A stretch of DNA of 64,000 bases from Aromatoleum toluolicum. GTDB taxonomy: Bacteria; Pseudomonadota; Gammaproteobacteria; Burkholderiales; Rhodocyclaceae. This document shows, in pieces, positions 15,677 to 24,280 of this stretch (positions are counted from its first letter, which is position 1; each line of letters begins with the position of its first letter). The translations under genes and the position numbers were made by a program. The stretch lies in the NCBI RefSeq assembly GCF_012911005.2, contig NZ_WTVS01000020.1, positions 25,212-89,211 on the forward strand, written 5' to 3'. The notes under the pieces are model-generated. The model did not search any database, was not told where the DNA came from, and saw only the letters and a program-made list of their open reading frames with translations.

Positions 15677-17647
15677 TCAGATCCGCACGCCCAGCCGGTA
15701 GCCCTCGTGGATCGCCGCATCGAGGCCGCGCGCGATGACCGCGTCGCCGGCGCCGTGCAGCTCGTCCACCATCCACTGGAACTCGTGGAAGAGGTCGTGG
15801 TTCGCCTTGCGCGGCCCGGACACGATCACGGTGTCGGCCTCGACGAAGGTCTCCTCGCCCTTCGCGCTGCGCACCATCGCCCCCTCGGTGGTGACTCCGG
15901 CGAGTACCGAGGAGGTCAGCGTGCGGATCTCGAGTTCCTCGATCCACGCCGAGTGGCGCCACTTGAAGGACGGCATGACGTCGCCGGCGATGCGTTTGTC
16001 CTCCTCGACGATGACCACCTCGTGGCCTTGCTTGCACAGCGACTCGGCGAGCGTGAGGCCGATCTTGCCCGCCCCGACCATGACGATGCGCTTGCCGGGC
16101 TGCACCTTGCCGGTCGCCACATCGAGCGCATCGACGAGCTTGTCGTGGCCCGGAATGTGCCGATAGGCGTTCATGTCGGTGCGCGAGCCCGCCGCGACGA
16201 TGCAAACGTCGTACTGATGGAGGATGCTGCGCATGAACTTCGCGTTGGCCTCGGTGTTGAAGCGCACGTCGATCTCCATCTTGCGCGCCATCGTCTCGTA
16301 GTAGCGCACGACCGACATCAGGTCGTCGGGCCGCGCGAGGTCGTTCGACGCGTAGCCGACGAGGCTGCCGCCGATGCGCTCGCCCTTCTCGAACACGGTC
16401 ACGTCATGGCCGCGCCGCTTCGCGGTGATCGCCGCCTCCATGCCCGCGGGGCCGGCGCCGATGATCATGATCTTCTTCTTCACCGCGGCGGGCGTGACGT
16501 GGTACTCCGGCTCGACCTCGTGACCCAGCGTCGGGTTCATCGCGCAGGTGTAGGGCAGATCGCGGAAGAGCCGCGACAGGCAGTTCAGCGAGCCGATGCA
16601 GCGGCGCACCTCGTCGAGCCGGTCCTCGGCCGCCTTGTGCAGCAGCTCCGGGTCGGCGAGCATCGGGCGGCACACTTCCCAGTAGTCGAAGATGCCGTCG
16701 GCGATGCACTGGTTCGCCATGACGGGGTCGGGTAGCCGGTTGCCGAAGGTGATCAGCGTGTTCGGGAACAGCTTCTTCGCCTTCGCCGACAAATAGTTCC
16801 AATGCCCCGGCGCGACGTCGCGGCCGATCGACGACTCGGGCGCCTCCTGCCAGCCCACGGTCACCGAGATCATGTCGACGCCGCAGTCGACCGCCTGCTG
16901 CATCAGCTCGAAGCACTCGTCCTCGCTGTTGCCGCCCCAGCGGTCCATCAGCTCGGCGCCGTTCAGGCGCACGATGAGCGGATGCTCGGGGGTGGCCTGC
17001 TTGATCGAGTCGATGAGCTCGCGCATGAAGCGGCCGCGGTTCTCGATCGACCCGCCGTATTCATCGGTGCGCTGGTTGGTGAAGCGCGAGTTGAAGTTCG
17101 CGAGCAGGTAGCCCATGAAGCTCGTGACTTCGGTGCCGTCGAAACCGGCGCGAATCGCGCGTTTGGCGGCGTCGGCGTGCTGCATGACGATCGCGCGGAT
17201 CTGCTCCTTCGTCAGCTCGCGCGGCGGGCGGAAGTGCGGCAGCGTCTGCGGCACCACCGACGGCTGGATGCAGTAGCCCAGGTCGATGCCGCCGTAACGG
17301 CCGGCATGCAGGATCTGCTGGATCGCGACCGCGCCGTTGTCGTGGATGTACTGGGCGATGGTCTCGAACTGCGGCAGGAACTTGTCGTCGAAGATCGCGA
17401 CCTGGCGGAAGTAGGCCTTGCCTTCGCCGAGGGGGTCCGGGTATGCCCCCTGGTTGGTGATAATGCCGGCACCGGTGCCGGCGATTACGCGGGTGCGTGC
17501 GAGCTCGCGCGGCGTGATGTAACCGTCGCGCGTGTTGTAGTTCGAGACGCAGCAGGCGCCGTACTTGACCATGTTCTTGGTCTCGTACTTGCCGATCTTG
17601 CCGGGCTTGAACAGGTGGGGGAGCTTGAGCTCGCCGGGTCGCTTCAT
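15677..17647 (-). CDS. NADH:flavin oxidoreductase / 2,4-dienoyl-CoA reductase-like flavoprotein
   Basis: A 656-residue protein with two parts. An old-yellow-enzyme FMN barrel (about 1-345; GAGIITNQGAYPDP, QQILHAGRYGG, GFDGTEVTSFMGYLLANF, FTNQRTDEYGGSIENR) is followed by a FAD/NAD(P)H domain (about 390-656; IMIIGAGPAGMEAA and VMVGAGKIGLTLAE). This is the architecture of dienoyl-CoA reductase, 2-enoate reductase and trimethylamine dehydrogenase. The [4Fe-4S] site between them is C350-IGS-LN-C356-x11-C368: compared with CxxCxxC the second Cys is Ser353. It probably reduces or oxidises an unsaturated ring or enoyl intermediate of the catabolic pathway; the substrate is unknown. AGGAGAC precedes the start. 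Confidence 0.82.
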   Translation of the reverse strand: MKRPGELKLPHLFKPGKIGKYETKNMVKYGACCVSNYNTRDGYITPRELARTRVIAGTGAGIITNQGAYPDPLGEGKAYFRQVAIFDDKFLPQFETIAQYIHDNGAVAIQQILHAGRYGGIDLGYCIQPSVVPQTLPHFRPPRELTKEQIRAIVMQHADAAKRAIRAGFDGTEVTSFMGYLLANFNSRFTNQRTDEYGGSIENRGRFMRELIDSIKQATPEHPLIVRLNGAELMDRWGGNSEDECFELMQQAVDCGVDMISVTVGWQEAPESSIGRDVAPGHWNYLSAKAKKLFPNTLITFGNRLPDPVMANQCIADGIFDYWEVCRPMLADPELLHKAAEDRLDEVRRCIGSLNCLSRLFRDLPYTCAMNPTLGHEVEPEYHVTPAAVKKKIMIIGAGPAGMEAAITAKRRGHDVTVFEKGERIGGSLVGYASNDLARPDDLMSVVRYYETMARKMEIDVRFNTEANAKFMRSILHQYDVCIVAAGSRTDMNAYRHIPGHDKLVDALDVATGKVQPGKRIVMVGAGKIGLTLAESLCKQGHEVVIVEEDKRIAGDVMPSFKWRHSAWIEELEIRTLTSSVLAGVTTEGAMVRSAKGEETFVEADTVIVSGPRKANHDLFHEFQWMVDELHGAGDAVIARGLDAAIHEGYRLGVRI

Positions 17648-17707
17648 CGTTGTCTCCTCGTCAATTCGTTTTGGCTGGAACTTCGTTTGAATCTTCGGTC
17701 GGCCGTC

Positions 17708-17947
17708 TCAGGCAGCGACGGCGCTACGCGGTCCCTGCACGGGCGGCAGCGTCGCAATGAATTCACGCAGGCTCTCGCCCTGCATGTCGCGGATGCACCC
17801 GAGGACGTCGCCGAGCGAGGACCCGCATACGCAGGAACATGCCGCCGGGAACACGAAGCCGCCGGGGCCGAGCGGTTCTTCGGACACGAAGGCCTTCTCT
17901 TCCTGAAGTTCCTGCACCAATGCCATCACATTCCCGAGAGCTGTCAT
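17708..17947 (-). CDS. Small Cys-containing protein, 79 residues, function unknown
   Basis: Not recognised. I start it at ATG 17947 because GAGGAG lies just upstream and a promoter-like element lies further up; the frame is open further upstream without a ribosome-binding site. The protein starts MTALGNVMALVQELQEE and has CSCVCGSSLGDVLGCIRD with four cysteines, then REFIATLPP. The SxLGDVLxxIR stretch is echoed in the 70-residue protein at 41.5 kb, and both genes share an upstream element. It lies 60 bp before the flavin oxidoreductase gene and is probably co-transcribed with it. Confidence 0.6.
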   Translation of the reverse strand: MTALGNVMALVQELQEEKAFVSEEPLGPGGFVFPAACSCVCGSSLGDVLGCIRDMQGESLREFIATLPPVQGPRSAVAA

Positions 17948-18002
17948 GTTGTTCTCCTCGAACGAATCGGCCTGGATCACCCAAACCGTTGCACGTGGAG
18001 TC

Positions 18003-18048
18003 AATGTATCGGGCCGCCTCCTGCAGTTCCCCCCCCACCCGGTATGGG
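18003..18048 (-). promoter_or_regulatory. Promoter element of the 79-residue protein gene (twin of that at 41.41 kb)
   Basis: Read on the - strand: CCCATACCGGGTGGGGGGGG (18048-18029), then a -10-like TACATT (18008-18003) 40 bp from the element's first base, followed by a CCACGT. The twin upstream of the 70-residue protein has the same element, the same 40-bp spacing and the same distance to its ATG. The element would sit next to -35, as for an activator site. Confidence 0.55.
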
Positions 18049-18111
18049 TTTGAAGGAGCTGCCGCGAAAATCCCGTGAAGACGTCTAAGCGGCGCGGGCA
18101 AACGAATTCCC

Positions 18112-18136
18112 CGTTCAGCGTCAATCACCCTGAACG
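18112..18136. promoter_or_regulatory. Inverted repeat between the AraC-type gene and the 79-residue protein gene
   Basis: CGTTCAG (18112-18118) and CTGAACG (18130-18136) with 11 bp between. No T-run follows in the direction of the regulator gene, so an operator is as likely as a terminator. A single ATATCC half-site (18138-18143) is adjacent. Confidence 0.35.
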
Positions 18137-18204
18137 CATATCCCATATAAGTTTTTGACGTGAAGCTCGAGCCTGCAAACTGCCTCACGATACGCAGACC
18201 GGTT

Positions 18205-19215
18205 TCAGGCCAGCGCCTTCTCCCGTGTCCGTGACGGCGACTCGCCGAATCTCGACTTGTACGCGGTCGCAAAATGACCAAGGTGGTGGAATCCCCAGCG
18301 GGTCGCGATACAGGTCACGGTCCTTTCGGCGGATGTGGGGTCGCGCAATTCCTCATGCACCCGCTGCATCCGCACCGATTTCAGATACGCCATCGGCGTC
18401 GTGTTGCGGAACTCGCGAAAACCCGCGAAAAGCGCGCTCGTGCTGACGTTGGCGTACGCGGCAAGGTCCCCGACGGTCAGATCCTGATCGGCATGCGCGT
18501 CGATGTATTCCTCGACCCGGCGCACGTGGCGTGGCGCGATCGACTGCGACGGGTTCAGGAGTTCGTCGCGATAGTTGTTCGGCTGCACGATGAGCAGCGT
18601 GCTGACGAGCAGGTGCTCGATCTGCGCCGTGGCAAGCGACGATGTGACCGTCGGCGACTGATGCTCGAACTCCGATACCAGATATGACACCAGCGCCTGC
18701 CAGCTGACGCCGCCCTGGCTCGACATCTCGAATCCGAGCCCGAATTCCAGCGGCTTGCGCAAAGGGTGGCCGAGATGCTGCGCGCAGACGTTCTCGAGCA
18801 GCGCGCGGTCAATCTTGACCATGATCTGGTCGCACTCGTCGTAGATCATCTCCGTCAAGGGCAGCGTCGGCGTGACCACCGATGCGACTTCGGGCGTCGA
18901 GTGGATTGCTTGCTCGCCGCAGCGCACGTCGGCGTGTCCGGTGAGCGGCATCATCACGAGCAGGAAATCGTGCAGACAGCCCGCGTCGATCGCGACGGTC
19001 GCGCCATAACCGAGGCGGTTCACCGACACGCCGCGGATCGGCGCATGCTGCATGCGGGTATTCACGCGGCTGTCGCAGCCCGCAAACTTCAAGTCGTGCG
19101 GGCAGAACACACCCGCCACACGGTCCCGGGCCTCGTCGAGGTCACGGGTATGAAAAAGCGTGAAGCGCGAAAGCGCGTCGCGCCCTCCCAGCGACGTCAT
19201 CAACGCCTGGGTCAT
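18205..19215 (-). CDS. AraC/XylS-family transcriptional regulator
   Basis: A 336-residue regulator; I start it at ATG 19215, which follows GGAGGAAAACC. Residues up to about 215 form an AraC-binding-like (AraC_binding_2) sensor domain (GVSVNRLGYGATVAIDAG, LLVMMPLTGHADVRCG). The C-terminal hundred residues are the double HTH: RRVEEYIDAHADQDLTVGDL, NVSTSALFAGFREFRNTTPM and the second helix pair ending FHHLGHFATAYKSRFGESPS. It lies directly downstream of padI on the same strand. It is the only transcriptional regulator of this type in the window and the best candidate to bind the 20-bp tandem TATCC elements in front of padB, the DUF1302 gene group and the molybdenum hydroxylase operon. Confidence 0.85.
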   Translation of the reverse strand: MTQALMTSLGGRDALSRFTLFHTRDLDEARDRVAGVFCPHDLKFAGCDSRVNTRMQHAPIRGVSVNRLGYGATVAIDAGCLHDFLLVMMPLTGHADVRCGEQAIHSTPEVASVVTPTLPLTEMIYDECDQIMVKIDRALLENVCAQHLGHPLRKPLEFGLGFEMSSQGGVSWQALVSYLVSEFEHQSPTVTSSLATAQIEHLLVSTLLIVQPNNYRDELLNPSQSIAPRHVRRVEEYIDAHADQDLTVGDLAAYANVSTSALFAGFREFRNTTPMAYLKSVRMQRVHEELRDPTSAERTVTCIATRWGFHHLGHFATAYKSRFGESPSRTREKALA

Positions 19216-19403
19216 GGTTTTCCTCCTCCGGTGTGGATTCCGTGCCTTCTTATTGCTGCCAGGCCTCGGAATCGTTTCGGACACGCGCGGTCTGCGCCGT
19301 CGTACGCGTCCTATTCAGCGTCTATTGTCGAACCTCCTGTTCCTTCTTGTGAGGTGGCCGCACCGACCTGGACCCCGGCGGGCCCGAGGGAAATCGGTCA
19401 ATG

Positions 19404-19425
19404 TATACAGTATCCCTGTATATCC
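19404..19425. promoter_or_regulatory. Palindrome between padI and the AraC-type gene
   Basis: TATACAG (19404-19410) and CTGTATA (19416-19422) are perfect inverted arms 5 bp apart. The same stretch contains two TATCC cores 10 bp apart (19411-19415, 19421-19425), the half-site found at 20-bp spacing elsewhere in the window. It lies about 190 bp upstream of the regulator start and could be its operator. Confidence 0.4.
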
Positions 19426-19456
19426 TTGTGCATAGTAGGGCCAGGCGCGGGGACGG

Positions 19457-20839
19457 TTACTGATCCAGGTCAACTGCCATCAAATCAGATTGATGCCCAA
19501 CTACCTGTCGACCCTCGCGCGGATGCATTCGCGCCAGTTCGCGCAGTACCTGCGCCTGCTCCGCGACGTGTCGCTCGATGTGCGCGATCTGCGTGGCGTC
19601 GAGATGCCGGAACTTGCCGAGCAGCTTCAGGTATTCGGTAACCGGAGCGGGATCTTCGATGTCGCGCGACAGCTTCAATCCCTGGTCGCGGCGGTACTCC
19701 CACAGCACGGCGAAGTTGGTCTCGACGGCCTTGCGGGCGACCTCAATGTTGCTCGCCGAGGGGAAACGCCAGCCGGACGTGCAGGGCGAATACAGGTGCA
19801 GGTAGGCGAAGCCGCGTTGCGACGCGTCGAGCGCCGCCTCGAGCTTCGCGTAGAAGTCCTCCATGAACGCGGTCGAGGCGGTCGCGACGTATTCACAGCC
19901 ATGCCACATCATCAGCAGGGGCAGGTTCTTGGCGTCCTGGGTCTTGCCGCGCGCGCTCTCACCGATCGGCGTCGTCGCCGTCCACGCACCGTAGGTCGTG
20001 CTGCCCGAGCGCTGGGCACCGGTGTTCATGTAACCCTCGTTGTCGACGCAGATGAAGAGGATCTGCTCGCCGCGCTCCGCGGCCCCCGACAGCGACTGGA
20101 AACCGACGTCGCCCGCGCCGCCGTCACCTGCGAGCGCGAGCGCGGTCACGTTGCGGCCCTTGCGCTTGTATTGGCGGCGGATGCCGGTCAGCATCGAGGC
20201 GGTGTTCGTCAACAGCGGATGGAACACCGGCACCTTGCAGCCGAGCATGCCGTTGTAGCCGACCGAGCCCATGCCGGGAATGCATCCGGGGGGCGTCGCG
20301 AGCACCGTGTTCGACCCGACGCGGCGCAGCGTGTGACGCATGATGAGCTCGGTGTTGCAGCCCTGGCAGCCACCCAGGCCCGGCACGAACAGGTCCTCGA
20401 GATCGCCCCAGCGGTTGTAGAGGTTGGCCGTCGTGACGTAGCGCAGCGCCCCCCGCGTGCAGGCCGCGACGCATTGAGGCGCGCCCTCGCACTGGTCGCA
20501 TTTGACCACGTGGCCTTCTGCGGCGCTGAACGCTATGCCGCCGAAGGTGCAGCCGGCGGTGCAGATCAGGCAGTTCACGCAGCGCTCGCCGTCCCACGCG
20601 ACGATGCCATCGTCGCCCTTTTCAAGCGCTGCTGCGGGGCATACCGACGCGCAGCGCGGGTCGCCGCACTGGCGGCACTGCGCGATGCCCCAGCGCCCGC
20701 TCTCGTCGTCGCGCAGTATCTGTATCCGGGGCTGCGCCCGGTGCGCATCCGAAGATTTAGCGCTCACGCAGGCGTTCATGCAGTGTCCGCAACCGTCGCA
20801 GCGCGCGGCGTCGAAGGCGATCGTAGGGGTTGCGCTCAT
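19457..20839 (-). CDS. padI: PadI-like beta subunit of phenylglyoxylate:NAD oxidoreductase, ferredoxin-fused
   Basis: A 460-residue protein combining a polyferredoxin with the thiamine-diphosphate subunit of a 2-oxoacid:acceptor oxidoreductase. Residues 1-130 hold sixteen cysteines in four groups (14/17/20/24, 55/58/63/67, 87/90/93/97, 114/117/123/127), enough for four [4Fe-4S] clusters. The TPP domain follows, with GDG at 238-240, the DNEGY end of the TPP motif (Asn267) and CQGC at 158-161. The size (about 50 kDa) and place at the end of a five-gene E-F-G-H-I order match PadI of the phenylglyoxylate dehydrogenase of Aromatoleum evansii. It decarboxylates an aryl-glyoxylate to the aroyl-CoA. 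Confidence 0.8.
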   Translation of the reverse strand: MSATPTIAFDAARCDGCGHCMNACVSAKSSDAHRAQPRIQILRDDESGRWGIAQCRQCGDPRCASVCPAAALEKGDDGIVAWDGERCVNCLICTAGCTFGGIAFSAAEGHVVKCDQCEGAPQCVAACTRGALRYVTTANLYNRWGDLEDLFVPGLGGCQGCNTELIMRHTLRRVGSNTVLATPPGCIPGMGSVGYNGMLGCKVPVFHPLLTNTASMLTGIRRQYKRKGRNVTALALAGDGGAGDVGFQSLSGAAERGEQILFICVDNEGYMNTGAQRSGSTTYGAWTATTPIGESARGKTQDAKNLPLLMMWHGCEYVATASTAFMEDFYAKLEAALDASQRGFAYLHLYSPCTSGWRFPSASNIEVARKAVETNFAVLWEYRRDQGLKLSRDIEDPAPVTEYLKLLGKFRHLDATQIAHIERHVAEQAQVLRELARMHPREGRQVVGHQSDLMAVDLDQ

Positions 20840-20843
20840 CGAC

Positions 20844-22106
20844 TCATCTCCACAGTCCGGACATCAGGGCACGTGCAGCGTCCTGCGGGTCCTCGAGCAG
20901 GGCCTTGGCCCGCGCGCCGAGTTCGACGCGGCGCAGGATCAGCTCCCACATGATCCCGGGGTCGAACAGCACGTCGACGCCGAAAACGCCTTGCAGCCGG
21001 CCGTCGCGCAGCACGATCTTGAGATAGGCGTCACTGCCCTCCCCGCCGCGCACGAGCACCTCCCAATCCGCTCCGCCCTGCTGGGGAGCGTCCCGCCCGA
21101 CCGACAGCGCGCGTCGACCGAAGAACCCGTACGTGTTCAGTGACACCCCGCCGGGATAGGCCTGGACGCCCGGGTCGCCGGCCATGCTCATGCCAGCAGT
21201 GCGGCCCTGCTCGACCGCGTCGGGCAGGATGCCGCCGGCCGGCGTCGCATCGCCGAAGAAGCTCGGCGTCTGCACGACGTCGCCCGCCGCCCAGACGTTC
21301 GCTGCGGTGCTGCGCATGAACGCGTCGACGACGACGCCGCGCTCGACCGCGACGCCGGAGCCTGCCAGATAAGAAACCTCAGGCCGCACCCCTGCGGCGA
21401 CGAGCAGCAGGTCCGCGTCGCACGGATCACCGCCGTCGAGCTGCACCGTGCAGCCTCCCGCACGCGGCGCGACGCGCTCGACACGGCGACCGGTCAGCAC
21501 CTCGACTCCGTTGTCGTGGAAGGCGGCCTGGATGCGCGCCGCAGCGGTCGCATCGAAGTAGCCGGGCAGCACCTGGTCGCGCATCTCGATGATCGTCACG
21601 CGAGCCCCGGCGCGCGCCAGATTCTCCGCCGCATGCATGCCGACGAGCCCCGCGCCGAGGACGACCGCGCGCCCGGCCGACCGCCCGGCCTCGCGCAGCG
21701 CGAGCGCGTCGTCGAGCGTGCGCAGCACGTGGAAGCGCACGTCCGACAGGCCCGCGATCGGAGGAACCGCCGGCGCGGCGCCAGTAGCGAGCAAGAGCTT
21801 GCCGTAACCGATCTCGCTGCCGTCGGCGAGGCGCAGCCGCGAATGCGCGCTGTCGAGGGCGGCGGCGTGGGCCTGTTGCCGGTAGTCGACCCGCAGGTCG
21901 TCGAACCAGCCCCGCTCACGCAGTGCGATGCGATCCTCCGGGCGCTTGCCGGACACCACGTAGGGCAGCACCGTCGGGGACACCGGGAGCCGCGCCTCGC
22001 GATCGAGCACGGCGATGCTGCCATCCGAATCGTGGGCGCGGATCGCACGCAGCGCTTCGAGAGCCGCGTGGCTCGCGCCGAGCACGACATAGTCGAACTG
22101 TTCCAT
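20844..22106 (-). CDS. padH: PadH-like FAD subunit of phenylglyoxylate:NAD oxidoreductase
   Basis: A 420-residue pyridine-nucleotide-disulfide-oxidoreductase-type flavoprotein. It has the FAD-binding start YVVLGASHAALEALRAI, the NAD-binding AVVLGAGLVGMHAAENLARA and the C-terminal FAD motif ANVWAAGDVVQT. In the characterised five-subunit enzyme this subunit passes electrons from the ferredoxin clusters to NAD. It directly abuts padG and lies 4 bp before padI. The roughly 44-kDa size agrees with the epsilon subunit. No redox-active CxxxxC is present, as expected for an NADH-ferredoxin reductase type. Confidence 0.78.
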   Translation of the reverse strand: MEQFDYVVLGASHAALEALRAIRAHDSDGSIAVLDREARLPVSPTVLPYVVSGKRPEDRIALRERGWFDDLRVDYRQQAHAAALDSAHSRLRLADGSEIGYGKLLLATGAAPAVPPIAGLSDVRFHVLRTLDDALALREAGRSAGRAVVLGAGLVGMHAAENLARAGARVTIIEMRDQVLPGYFDATAAARIQAAFHDNGVEVLTGRRVERVAPRAGGCTVQLDGGDPCDADLLLVAAGVRPEVSYLAGSGVAVERGVVVDAFMRSTAANVWAAGDVVQTPSFFGDATPAGGILPDAVEQGRTAGMSMAGDPGVQAYPGGVSLNTYGFFGRRALSVGRDAPQQGGADWEVLVRGGEGSDAYLKIVLRDGRLQGVFGVDVLFDPGIMWELILRRVELGARAKALLEDPQDAARALMSGLWR

Positions 22107-23402
22107 TCATCGATCCTCGGCATTGAGCCACACCGGCTCCCGTGGGCAGGGCGAGACGAGCAGCCTCGCGGTCTCGGCGATCGCGCGCTCGAAATGCGCT
22201 TGAGTCAGGTCCGCCCCCGCGAGGCCGCCGATCAGCGACAGGCACGGGACGCGGTGGGGGCAATACTGCAGCGCCGCGAGCGTCTCCTGATGCACCGGCC
22301 CGCTGTTCCAGCCGTACGACACGGCGCGGTCTACGACCCCGACGGCGCGCACCTTGTCGAGCGCCGCGACCATCGCATCGAGCGGAAACGGCCGCAGTGT
22401 CTTGATGCGGATGAGCCCGACCGGCTCGCCCCGCTCGCGCGCGGCATCCACGGCATCCTTCGCGGCGCCCGCCATGCTGCCGATCGTCACGAGCGCGTAC
22501 TCGGCGTCGTCGAGCCGGTACTCCTCGACGAGCGGCGCGTAACGGCGGCCAAAGCGGCGCGCCCACTCCTCGTGCACCTCGACAATCACGCGCAGCGCGT
22601 TCTGCATGCCCTCGCAGTGCCCTCGGCGGTAGCCGACGAAGAGCGCCGGCCCGGGCCCCGTCGCCCCCCCGGTCAAGGGATCGACGCCCATCGGCCGCTT
22701 GGGGTCGAGCGCCGCGTGCCAATTCACGTCCGGCGCACCGAGAAAGTCGTCGACCTCCGCCTGCTCCGGCAGCTCGATGCGCACGATGCCGTTCGACAGG
22801 TAGTTGCCATCGTGATTGACGTTCACCGGCAGCATCACCGAGCGGTCCTCGGCGATGCGGTAGGCCATGACAATGGTGTCGAGCACTTCCTGCACCGTCT
22901 CGCAGAAGAGCTGCACCCAGCCGACCTCGCGCACCGTCATCGCGTCCTGCTGCCCGCCCCAGACGCACTGCGGCGTGATGCCGTCGCGGTTGACGATCGA
23001 CATGACGATCGGCAGGCGCAGGTTCGGCGTGCGGAAGTACGGCTCGAACATGAACGCGAGCCCCTGACCGCAGCTCGCCGTATAGGTGCGCGCGCCGGCG
23101 AGCGCCGCGCCGTGCAGCACCGAGAGCACGCTGTGCTCGCCCTCGGCCTCGACGAGCTCGGCGTCGAGCACGCCGTCGGCGACGAACTGCGCGACATACT
23201 CGGCGAGCGAGGATTGCGGCGTGATCGGGTACACCGCAACCATGTCCGGTCGCGACAGCACGACGCCCCACGCCGCCGCCTCGTTGGCGTCGCAAACGAG
23301 GATTTTCGGTTCCTTTCTCGCGACCACCGCGTCGTGGTCCGGCGCGATCCGGCCGCTCGCGGCGTGGGCGACCGGTGCAGTCATCTCGACGACCTCGTTC
23401 AT
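22107..23402 (-). CDS. padG: PadG-like alpha subunit of phenylglyoxylate:NAD oxidoreductase
   Basis: A 431-residue alpha (PorA-type) subunit. Domain I shows VAVYPITPQSSLAEYVAQF, EAEGEHSVLSVLHGAALAGARTYTASCGQGLAFM and PIVMSIVNRDGITPQCVWGG. A C-terminal transketolase-like domain follows (IRIKTLRPFPLDAMVAAL; VVDRAVSYGWNSG). It pairs with PadI to bind TPP and substrate. Its ATG overlaps the padF stop (ATGA), and its stop abuts padH. Confidence 0.82.
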   Translation of the reverse strand: MNEVVEMTAPVAHAASGRIAPDHDAVVARKEPKILVCDANEAAAWGVVLSRPDMVAVYPITPQSSLAEYVAQFVADGVLDAELVEAEGEHSVLSVLHGAALAGARTYTASCGQGLAFMFEPYFRTPNLRLPIVMSIVNRDGITPQCVWGGQQDAMTVREVGWVQLFCETVQEVLDTIVMAYRIAEDRSVMLPVNVNHDGNYLSNGIVRIELPEQAEVDDFLGAPDVNWHAALDPKRPMGVDPLTGGATGPGPALFVGYRRGHCEGMQNALRVIVEVHEEWARRFGRRYAPLVEEYRLDDAEYALVTIGSMAGAAKDAVDAARERGEPVGLIRIKTLRPFPLDAMVAALDKVRAVGVVDRAVSYGWNSGPVHQETLAALQYCPHRVPCLSLIGGLAGADLTQAHFERAIAETARLLVSPCPREPVWLNAEDR

Positions 23403-23701
23403 GTCATTTCCTCATCCTCTTCCGGGACCATCGAAATCGCGCGCTGCGGGCATTCGCGCGCGCAGATGCCGCAGCCCTTGCAGGTGGCAAGATTCATGTC
23501 GAACCAGCCTGCGCGCTCGACGACGCACTGCACCGGGCAGTACAGCCAGCACACCGCGCATTTCACGCATTTGCGGCGGTCGACGACCGGGCGCAACGAG
23601 CGCCAGTCGCCCGGCAGCATGCGGCTGTACTCGGTCGCGATCGGGCACAGCGTCTTCGGGATCGCACTCGCATCGAAAAGCGGAACCGCCTGCTTCTTCA
23701 T
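23399..23701 (-). CDS. padF: PadF-like 2x[4Fe-4S] ferredoxin subunit
   Basis: A 100-residue ferredoxin-like subunit (PorD type) with two CxxCxxCxxxCP motifs, at Cys45/48/51/55 and Cys74/77/80/84. It starts at ATG 23701, which overlaps the padE stop, and stops inside the padG start; both overlaps are ATGA. About 11 kDa, as expected for the delta subunit of phenylglyoxylate dehydrogenase. It passes electrons from the TPP site toward PadI's ferredoxin domain and PadH. Confidence 0.82.
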   Translation of the reverse strand: MKKQAVPLFDASAIPKTLCPIATEYSRMLPGDWRSLRPVVDRRKCVKCAVCWLYCPVQCVVERAGWFDMNLATCKGCGICARECPQRAISMVPEEDEEMT

Positions 23702-24270
23702 GCTGCCTCCCGCTGACCGATGCGATGCACGACGGTGCGCGCATGGCCGAGCGCGAGCGCACGCCGGTTCTGCACAAGTCCGCCGTCGCGAAAGCTCGTC
23801 TCCTCCAGTGCGCGGTCGAGCGCCTCGAGCGACACCAGGCCGGTCGCGCGCGCGAAGGCGCCGAGCATCACGGTATTGGTGATCGGCCGCCCGAAGACCT
23901 CGCGCGCGATGCCGACCGCATCGCACACGGCGACCGTCGCGACCGTTGGCGGCACCGCGATGTCCTGCGGTGCGAGCCTGCTCGCCTGCACCAGCATCCC
24001 GCCGGCGCGCAGCCCGGCGAAGATGTCGACGACGCGCGGCAGCGACGAGTCGATGCAGACGACGCAGTCCGGCGTGTAGATGTTCGTCATCGCGCGCATC
24101 GGCGTCTCGGACGCGCGCAGGTAGGCCGCGACCGGTGCACCTCTACGCTCGAAGCCGAACTGCGGCACCGCGACGACGTGCTTTCCCTCGGCGACGAGCG
24201 CCTTCGCGAGTATTCCGGCGGCGAGCACGGTTCCCTGTCCGCCGCGTCCGTGCAATCGCATCTCGAACAT
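23698..24270 (-). CDS. padE: PadE-like gamma subunit of phenylglyoxylate:NAD oxidoreductase
   Basis: A 190-residue PorG-type gamma subunit, starting MFEMRLHGRGGQGTVLAAGI, with VVAVPQFGFERRGAPVAAYLR and NTVMLGAFARATGLV. In 2-oxoacid oxidoreductases this domain binds CoA, the acyl acceptor. First gene of the padEFGHI block; it follows the cyclase-family gene by 10 bp on the same strand. Confidence 0.82.
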   Translation of the reverse strand: MFEMRLHGRGGQGTVLAAGILAKALVAEGKHVVAVPQFGFERRGAPVAAYLRASETPMRAMTNIYTPDCVVCIDSSLPRVVDIFAGLRAGGMLVQASRLAPQDIAVPPTVATVAVCDAVGIAREVFGRPITNTVMLGAFARATGLVSLEALDRALEETSFRDGGLVQNRRALALGHARTVVHRIGQREAA

Positions 24271-24280
24271 GACGCCTCCG

